Assembly (NCBI GenBank): GCA_036768485.1
Contig: JAVLUZ010000419.1
Coordinates: 57,296-121,295, forward strand
Direction of reading: 5' to 3'
DNA length: 64,000 bases
Source of the DNA: Mermis nigrescens
Lineage: Eukaryota > Nematoda > Enoplea > Mermithida > Mermithidae
Position 1 is the first letter of the stretch; every line of letters starts with the position of its first letter. The notes under the pieces are model-generated. The model worked only from the letters and a program-made list of their open reading frames with translations. It ran no database searches and was not told the origin of the DNA. The translations under genes and the position numbers were made by a program. Below are positions 41,501 to 51,600 of the stretch, in pieces.

Positions 41501-42563
41501 CTAAAATTTCCTTTAATGTGCCAAATAATGTTTTATTGCGTTTAAAGAGAGTTGAAGGGGATTGAGAGAGAGTTGCACCTTCGACGTAAAAATCGTAGCT
41601 AGTCCGATAGAGCGTACCTATAAATCTACTTTTGTACCCTAAAAAGTGACTTCCTTCCCTAAAGAAAGACTGGGACACGTCTGCATTGTGCGGTTTTTCT
41701 AAAGATGGATAATGAAGATTATGCTCTCTTTTTTTGTTTACACTCAATACCAAGTGTGTAATGAGGGTGTATAGTTTTGGCGTAAGGTCATAACCTAAGA
41801 CCCTGTGACGGTTTTATCGGAGAGCTTTTACACAATTCAGCATAAATGCCTCATATAATTTAATAATATAGAATTGTAGACGTTTGCAGACAATGCTCGT
41901 TCTTTCTAGAACATAAAAACGTAAAAAAACTTCGAGAAACTTTGAAAAAATGAGTAAATTTAACAAAATATGGTCGGAAATGCGTGTAGTGGCGCGAGCG
42001 AAGCATCGAAACTTTGAGACTTTTGAGCCAAAAATTAGTTAAAAACGCTTGAAAAGGCGCATTTTTACAACTTTTACCAAAAATCTATAATACTGAGGTT
42101 CGCAGCCATTTTGTAAGGGGGCGGGGGGTCAGTCGCCATTCTGGTGGGGGTGAAGGTCAAAGCCCCCAACCCTCCCCCTTGTAAATGTCTGGCGTAATGA
42201 CAGATTTTATCCGCTTTTTTCTTCTTTCAGTCTGCCAACAACTCTGGTTATGATTCCCCAAGGAGTTTTTTCTGACAAAACCACTCAATAAGTTTACAGT
42301 CTAACGAATGATATAAAAAACCGGTTTTGTCTCGGATATCTCCGTTAACTTCTCTAATTGTAAGTCGGGATAAATTGAATAGTATAGAAATAGAGTACTC
42401 TTAGGGGCTAGACGTCGCAACAAACCGCGTTCAAAAAAAAGACAATATTGGGTTATTTATGTGGGTGTAAACTTCGAAATTAGGGGTGTAAAATGGGCGA
42501 AAAAAAGACGTTTTCTTCCCTTGTCTGATTAATCAATATCTCAAATATAATGTGGAACAGAAG

Positions 42564-42611
<48 letters not shown>

Positions 42612-45600
42612 ACACACATGCATGCACTACAATTTTAAGGTCATATCACAAATTGGCCCAAACCGGATTTCTTTACACTCACTGGGAGTTAGGTTCAGAT
42701 TTTTAAAATTTACGATGCGCTGGATGGTGGAAAAGTACGTTTTTGTCTCTTTTTTGTTCGCCATTTCTCCGTTTAGAAGTCGGGAAAAGTCAAATAGAAT
42801 TCAAATAAAGTTATTTCTAAGAAGCACATATAGCTCTAAATTCTATTTATTTACATCAATATTGAGCTTTTTCGGGATGTAAAGTCAAAAATTGAGGGTG
42901 TTAAACATGCTTCTGTCTTGTTTTTTCTCTTGATTTCTTCAGTTATGAGTCTACACATGATCACAAGTCTAAAAATTACCAGGTATCAAACGTCATAGGT
43001 CAGTTAAGCGCGTTGAATGTCTAAAATCTAAGCAGATAGAATGTTTGCAATAAGGTTTTTTTTTCACGACAGAGCTGGTAGTTAACACCTCTAGAAATAA
43101 TTCAGTATTGAGTGTACAGTTGTCGCCATGAAAGATGACGCCCTATCACCCTCAGAATTATAATAGATGGTATGTCGCGAGCGCCGCGTTTCGTCCATCA
43201 TGCGCTATTATCTCTTTTTTATTATTATATGCCATTACTCTGTATCATCCCGTTAATATGGCGATGCGGACGGTAACGTCCCGGGTGACCGACAGTCCCG
43301 GGTGACCGACAGTCCCGGGTCACCGACAGTCCCGGGTCACCGACAGTCCCGGGTCACCGACAAATAGTATAAAAATAGATCTGTCAATCAAAAAATTCCC
43401 GAGTGACCGACAGTACCTACTGGCCGACTGTTCCGAATGGCCGACAGTCCCGGGTGGCCGACTGTACCGGGTGGCCGACAGTCCCGGGTGGCCGACTGTA
43501 CCGGTTGGCCGACAGTCCCGAGTGGCCGACACTGTACCGGGTGATCGATAGATGACATGAAAATTCCCAAATGACCCGGTTGTACTATCACCATAGGTGG
43601 GCAGCACCGAAATTCTGGGGGGGGGTGAAAAAATTTTCAAAGGTCGAAAAATGGTCTTAAAAGTGGTCGTATGGCGAAAAAAACACCATTTTTCGATGTT
43701 TTTCATCAAGCACTATCCAATGGCATCAAAAAATCGCTAAAAAAGCAAAAAAATTTCAAAATTTGAATTCTGGGGGGTATTTCGATTTCTGAGGGTATTT
43801 CAACTTCTGGGGGTGCATACCCCCCAAACCCCTCACGCCCATGTGTGACTATCACTATAAATAAATATTTTTTCAAAATCGAAATACGTAATTTTTTCAT
43901 TCTCTTAGAATAGCAATAAAGTTTGCACTGGCATGAATGTGAATATAAACTTATTACATGTACATATAGTATTGTACATAAACTAATTAAATGTGCATAT
44001 TTACTAACAATTTTGTATCAAATATCAAATATTCATTTTTGTCCAGTCGTCTTTAAGATCTTGAATTACTCATATTTTTGTGCGCGTTAAATTCGGCCTA
44101 CAGCGTAGTTTCACATGCGCTATGGAATGCATAAGCAATAAATCGCGTTTTCAGAATCAAAAAATTCTAAAAATAGAACCTCATTTGCATTTTGAATCGA
44201 GCGGATACTTAATCCATTTTTGTCAAAATAAACATTTTTAAGTGAAGCGTTGCACAGTATTTTCGAAAACTTAGAAACTGGCTGCACAAAAGTCTTGGCT
44301 ACGCCTCTGTTTTGGTTAAATGGCGAGTAAATCATTTGTAAATCACTTTCGCAGCACTGAAGTTACACAAATATGTAGCTGTAATTTTGCAGCCACAATA
44401 AGTTTAAGTAGGATAGCACTGAAATATTACGAAATGTAAATAATAGGCCTTTTTTACTTAATCCTGAACGTTTTAAATTTGCTATGAATTCATATGAGCA
44501 ATGTTATTGCATTGGTAAAACTATTTATGTGCATAAATACGTACCTACTTGAAAAGGCATTAATTTTCCGAAATCATTAGTCAGGAATTTTCACGATAAT
44601 TTTATTATTATACCACTTGTCGGTCACCCGGGACTGTCGGCCACCTGGTACAGTCGGCCACACGGGACTGTCGGCCACCCGGTATAGCCGGTCACCCGGG
44701 ACTGTCGGCCAGACGGGAATTTTTTGATTGACAGATCTATTCTTAAAACCATTTGTCGGTCATCCGGTACTGTCGGTCACCCGGGACTGTCGGTCAGCCG
44801 GGACTGTCGGTCACTCGGGACTGTCGGTCACCCGGGACACAATCATGCGGACGGCTCAATTTAGCTATTAATAGTGCCAACAAGAAGGAAGCGCGCACGT
44901 GAATGCTGGAAGCGCGCACGTGCATTATATAAATAATCATTAATAGACAGTGCTCGGCTTGCAAAAATATTGATTTTAATTTTGGCTCGCCCCTAAATAT
45001 AGAACGACATTCACGTGCGCGCTTCCAGCATTCCCCTGCCGTCCGCATCTCTAGATTAACGGGATGATACAGATTAATGGCGTATAATAATAAAAAAGAG
45101 ATAATAGCGCATGATAAATGAAATGCGGCGCTTGCGACGCAATCACGCCTATTATAATTCTGAGGGTGATAGCGCGTCATCTTTCATGGCGACTACTGTA
45201 GAGAGTTCCGACCAAGTGCGGTTTGTAACCATCGATACATATTTTATGTTTAGCATAGTCCGCACAACCCGATTCATATGCGGAGAAGTTGATAGCTAGA
45301 AAATCAGCAAAAAACGTGTTTTTTACACCAGTTCTTAAACTTTACTTTTTTTGGCGTGCGCCTATATTTTTTCTCAATGCGCTGCGTTCCAAGAATACCA
45401 GAGTAGGTGCACACTAACTTATACTTTCTATCCCTGTTCAGCTCACTCTTTTGTTTACTCGTTGTATTTCCTCACATGATTGAACAGACCAGGTACGGCA
45501 GTATTTCATGTGTAGGTTTACAATGATTTTTTTCATTTTTTTAGAATATTGTTTTTGTTATTAATGTTATGATTATTGTCATAGTATTTATAGTATTGGG

Positions 45601-48600
45601 GCGCAATGACGTAGATTTTCTATTCCTGTCTTTGCTCTCGCTATCTATTTATTTACTAATTTTATTTCTTCACGTGATTGAACAGGCCAGGTACGGCAGT
45701 ATTTCACGTGTAGATTTACAATGTTTTTTTTTATTTTTTATTGCATTTATTTATTAATATTTTCTATTAAAGTTCGTTTTTTATTATTAATATAAATATT
45801 ACTATCATCATTATTATCATAATATTTGTAGTATCTATAATTTGAATTCGTTCTCTAATGACCTCGTCTGTTTATAATCTTGCCTAATTTTTCTGATTCA
45901 TTTGGACTTTTGCACCTCATAACACATGTAATCTCTCATAATTGTTTAGGTACGCTTGTGCTATTTCACGCGTCCATTTTGTTTCTTTCTTACTAATAGC
46001 ATGCTGCACTTCTATGTCTGTCTGTCTTTCTTTTTTGTTGTTGGTTTTTCTCTTTTCTTTTTATTTAGCATTCGCTTTTTTATTTGTCTATTCATTTATT
46101 TACTTATCTATTTTTCTCCTCATTTTCTCGCTTCTTTCTCGTATTGATGACTTCTTACTTTTCTAGAAAAACCGCACCTACCTGATGTGTCCCGTTATAG
46201 CTGTAGAGGGAGACGTATGTTTTGTGTACCCGAGTATAATATGAGTACGCGTTAACGCGCTACCTATGATAAACATTATAATTTCAACTGTACAGGTTTT
46301 AATTTTGTTTGTCGTTACAATGGGGGAGGTAGTCGGTAAAGTGTATGATCTATTTCCTCTTATTCCGTAATAATATCTATTCCATTTGGGTTTTAAGACG
46401 AATTGAAAATTTAGTTGACTCCACAAAACCCATGCTGACCATACATGATCTTGGGAGGGTTCAACTCCTAGAAAAATTTTTGCCCTCTCCCCCGTCCCTC
46501 AGTAATTTGCTGAATCCCTCCAGTTCGCCATTTTTCAGAAGGTTCCAAAAATTTTCTTAAAATTCGTAGAAAAGGTGCTTTTTTGTGTTTTTAGCTAAAG
46601 AGTCGAATTTTCGGCGCTTCGCGCCATTTACTCGTGTTTTTACTGTGTTTCTTCAATTTGTTCGACCTTTTTCGGTTTCTTCGACATTGTTTAAGATAGA
46701 GCATCGGCAGAAACACAAAAACGATGCGTTTACGCGTACCCACCATTTTTTGCCCAAAACAGGCCCTTTACCTTTCGCCCCCCTCCAGAATTCCCAAATT
46801 GCGCATGTCTGATGCTGACTAATTTTTGAACGTAAATTTGAGAGATATCCTTCCACAGTGTTATAATATCGATTCAGCAGTCTTTTGATATAGTCTTGTT
46901 TCATGATTGTCAAGTAGGTATGCAATTTCCTTTTGCATCAATATTGTGTTTTACTATGTGAAATATCGTGAATTTTCAGCCTTGGCGTCGAGGAGTCTGC
47001 AACTAATTTTGTTTTTCATCGCCGTCCTAACGTCCGCTTTTCAGCTTTACGAATTCAAAGGTCGCAGCCTTTGCCTAAGACACATGGAGCAGCTGAAAAA
47101 GGTTGTTTTACATATTGTACGAAGGAATCGCCAAATATGATCTTGTAAAGGGTGTTCACTTCCCTCCCCAGACCTCTCAGAAATTTTTTCACCCCCCCCC
47201 CCCCAGAACTCGCTATTTTTCTAGTTTTCCCGAAAATTTGCAGAAAAGGTGTTTTTTAAGCGTTTTCAGCTATCTGCTTGCTCAAAAGTGTCAAATTTTC
47301 GACGTTTCGCGCGATTTACTCATGTTTTGACTAATTTCATCAATTTATTCGACTTTTTTGATTTCTTTCTATATTTTTTCGTATTTTTATGCTCTAGAAA
47401 GATAGGGCATCGTCAGACACGTCGAAAAACGATGTTTTCAACGTATACCCACTATTTTTGGGCCCAAAAAAAGGCACTTTAAAATTTCACCTCCTTCCCC
47501 CTCATATGGTCGTTGAATCGGTGGTTCCCCCTTATTTGACCTTTTAACGACTGTAGAATAAGGGGTGTTTCACAGTGGCGGATATAGGATTTTCGTAAAG
47601 GAGGGGGCTTGGCGGTAGCCCAACTTTTTCCGGCTTAGGTAAAACAAATGCTACTGGACTGCAGAATAGCGTTTTTTCGTCGTTTTATATGTGATTTAGG
47701 GTGCAAAAATTTTACAAAAAAGGTCACAATTTTCAAGCGATTTCCTGCAAAAGGAAGTGCCTAAAGTTCTTTTAATTTATCAACCGAAAATTTCAAAAAG
47801 AATCAACAGGAAGGCGATTAGACACTTCAATTCTTCTTTATTTCCTGTTTTTGCGTATTTGATGCAAAGTTTACTGAAGATGTAATAAATATGATGAATA
47901 ATAAATATTAATAAATATAATAAATAAATATTATTTATTATATTTAATAATAAATGTAATAAATATTAATAAATATAATAAATGTTTATTAATAAATATA
48001 ATAAATATATATTATAAATATGATGCGCAAAAACTTTCTAGAATGTCTGCTAAAAAACAACTGAAAAATACGACTTTCAGGAAAGTGAATACATGTAATA
48101 AATATCATCCGAGTCGAAACGCTGGTGGAACAATTTGGGAAATTTAAGGAAGTACGATATCGCCAACTATTTTGGACCGATGAGGAGGCGCCTGCGCCCT
48201 TTTAAATCCGCTCCTCGTGCTTCAAAAGAATTCCTTCTCACAATGATCTTTCGAAACATTTGCAGAGCAAAGGCAGGCACGTAGCTGTGGGGGAATGGGG
48301 GTCCGACCCCCTAAAATTCAGAAAAATTTGGAAAAATAGGACTTTTTACACGTTATTTTGTGCTATTTTTGGTTTAGACCCCCCCCCCAAAATTGGTGTT
48401 TGTCCCCCCAAAATAGGAGGGCCAGCTACGTGCCTGAGCAAAGGAACCTTAAAGCGTCGGAGCACTGGTTTTTGCCTCAATCTTTTACAGAACCCTCGCT
48501 ATTCTGAAGCCGCTTTTGCCTTTGAGATTCTGGCAGGGGCGGATTTAGGGGGGGCGGCCACCCCCCCCCCATTGGCCCAAAATAGTGCACAAAATTAAGC

Positions 48601-51600
48601 ATTTTTGAGCGATTTTCGGTTTAAAACGGCTTATTTTTCCGCCCAAGTCAGGGTTCCGCCCCCCACCCTTAGGGGTACCGCCCCCCTTAGGAAAATCCTA
48701 GATCCGCCACTGGATTCTGGATCCTTTTTTTCCTTGCATAGAAACGTCCGCTCACTGAGAAATTTTCATTTGCCGCGCTTGATTTTTATGAAAAGATAAG
48801 CAATTAAGATTGTAAGTGCTGTCTCGAAAATTACTTCGAACCATCGATTCAATGTTGCGTACATCCCTTTTGGGCAAACTAATTTTTCGCCCAATTAAAT
48901 ATCGCAATCAGCCAGCGCGCTTGAATGACTTATATCATATTTTCGTGGAATAAGATGCAAATTACACTGCAATTCCGCTGAATAATCTGAGAATTTGAAC
49001 GTTTGATTCGAAAAAGTAGTAAGGTAGTAGTCATACATGTACAACATGGGATTTCTGGTGGGTTCAGATCCGAATGAATTTTAAAAAGTACCTTTTTTGA
49101 CATAAAAACCATGGTTACGCGTCGAAAGCGCTGTTTTTCAACGTTGGAACCGCGCCTAGGGGGCGAGCCTGGCGGTCGCTTGAGGCCTTTAAAAATGTAA
49201 AAGGATTTGACAAAACCTGTTTAACTGTCCAGATATGAGCGACTTATGCAGATTAACCTATGCACACCTGGGCGTGGGAGGGTTTTAGCGGGGGTATGCA
49301 CCCCCTCTCCCCCGCCCCCCCCCACCCTCCCCCGAGAAACCAAAATCTCCCCCCCCCAAACCAAAATACCCCCGAGAAATCAATTTGTTCGCAATTTTTT
49401 GATGTCAATGGATAGTGCTCGATGAGAAACGTTGGAAAATGGTGTTTTGTTCGCCATACCACCATACATGATCCTGGGGGTTTACCCCCCCCCCCCCCGC
49501 AGAATCATTTTTCACCCCCCGCCAAACATTTTTCACCCCCCCCCCCAGAATTGGCGATTTTTTAAAAGTTTCCTAAACTTACCTGAAAATTGGTAGAAAA
49601 AGTGTCTTTTTAAGGGTTTTTGGCTATCTATCTGCTCAAAATCGCCAAATTTTTCGGCGCTTCGCGCCATATATTCATGTTTTAAGCGATATATTGCTCA
49701 ATTTATTCGACTTTTTCCGAAAATTTTGTCATGGTTTCATGCTCTAGAAGGATAGAGTATCGTCAGAAACGCCAAAAAATGATGTTTTTTAACGCATACC
49801 GGCCATTTTTGGGCCCAAAAAAGGCACTTTAGGTTTTCACCCCCCCCAGAATTCCCATACTGTGCATGCATGCATACCACCATTTTCAAGGCAATTTTTT
49901 GACCTTTGAAAAACCTTGCAACTCCCCCCCCCAATTCTCTTGCTGCTCACGTATGGTTATGACCCGGATTTTGTGCTTTTCGACATTAATGCCAAATCTG
50001 ACAATCAGAATCGTGTACCCAATCCCACGAGGCACGAACTAATATACACGAATTACATAGTTTGGATTTATTTCTGCTAATAGAACGTTACATTTATGCA
50101 TTCCGACCGCATCTTTTATATCATCATCAGCTTTCTTAAAATTTGTTGAATTTTATTAAAACATTTCAATTTTTCTTTACTATCGTTCATCGCAGGACTA
50201 TCAGGATCACTTGGACGAAATATTCAGCAAATTGTTATCAATTATGGAGTGCCAAATTAGTGGCTGTTTGACCAAGGTGTGAGTTTTGTTAGCTTTTGGC
50301 TAAAATACGCGTATGCATTCCCTTCGAAGCTGTTTTCAGTGGGACTGCGCGCCTCCCGTTCCATCGCCCTGCTTTCAGCAAATAGTGAAAACGTTCAAGC
50401 GTTTCCATAATAACCTGAGCGATGTGCTTCCATCGGACCAACTGCAGAGGCTGCTCTTTAGATTGCATAGCCTCTTCAAAACACTTTTCTCTCAACGACT
50501 TTCCGGACTCGGCATCTCGCCGATCAATGTATCAGCTTACGGGTGAGTTTTTTCTATTGGCTCTTGCCCGATGATTGCTACTAATACTCGTACGTACTAA
50601 GATATGCACCGAAAAAACTGGCAGCTTTCATTCCGCGAATTAGAACTTTTAGCGCTTCTTCGTGTCATATTATAAGCTTCTTAATTGAAATACTAATAAT
50701 ACGTTTTCGTACGACTGACATTCGTTTATATTTCCACTTTGCTTCCGGTATATGAGTACAAAACGAAACCCCTCCCCTCCCTGTCATCTCTGTATATGTA
50801 ACATCCTTTTTAGGCACCTAAATCGATCATGCTTTAGACTTTTGTCTACGGCTGATTCCCTACTCAGTGATGTTGCGCTCAATTGTGTTAACAATTTATC
50901 CTTAAATCCAAGCACTATATTCAGTACATCGTATCTACGTTATTGGCTCAGGCACGTAAGCTGGACCTCCTTATTCGGGGGACCAACACCACTTTTGGGG
51001 GACTAAGCCCAAAAAGGCCGAAAATAGCACAAAATAAGGTTTAAAAAGTCCTATTTTCCTGTTTTATTCTTTTAATTTTGGGGGGCCGGACCACCTCCCC
51101 CATTCCCCCCCAGAGCTACGTGCCTGTATTGGCTCCTACCTGTGCCTGTTGGTTGTCTGCCGATCCTGAAAATCTTACTCGGCCGGGGCCGAGTCTAAAG
51201 TATAAAGGCGGGTGTAGCGCCGGAAAGTGTCCGGGCGGTAAAGTATCCGGCCGAACACTTTACAACGCCGTTAATTGTCCGGCGGACACATTACGGTGGG
51301 CAGTAAAGTGTCCGGGTCCTTTTTGTCATTATCATTTTGTTTTTTTTTTTATCAATAACGAACCAAGCTAGCTACGTACGTACCACTCATTAAAGCGACT
51401 ATTGTTTACAAACGTTCCATTGGGTTATTTTGCGACCTTCGACCATTCATAAAAAATAAAAAAGGATTGATTCCATTATCATCGATAAAGTGGTTTCAAA
51501 ACTCGGTAGTTTATCGAAAGATCGCTAAATTCTTCAAAATTTTGTAGTGTTTTTAGAGGTTTTGCCGTAATCGGGACAAATCAGAAGGCTGGTGATTTTT

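Larger units (their letters stand above)
43119..45200. mobile_element. Long inverted-repeat DNA transposon with 17-bp arrays
   Basis: The outer arms (about 43119-43276 and 45035-45200) are inverted repeats beginning CAGTTGTCGCCATGAAAG and ending GGCGACTACTG. They are flanked by TA on both sides, suggesting a Tc1/mariner-type TA duplication. Inside, arrays of a 17-bp unit (gtcccgggtgaccgaca) occur twice on each side in mirror order around a shared spacer (atagatctgtcaatcaaaaaatt). No transposase is visible. Confidence 0.7.

Noticed and set aside
43320..43709. Repetitive protein rich in GTVGHPGLS
   Set aside because: It is a translation of the 17-bp DNA arrays, with no coding support.
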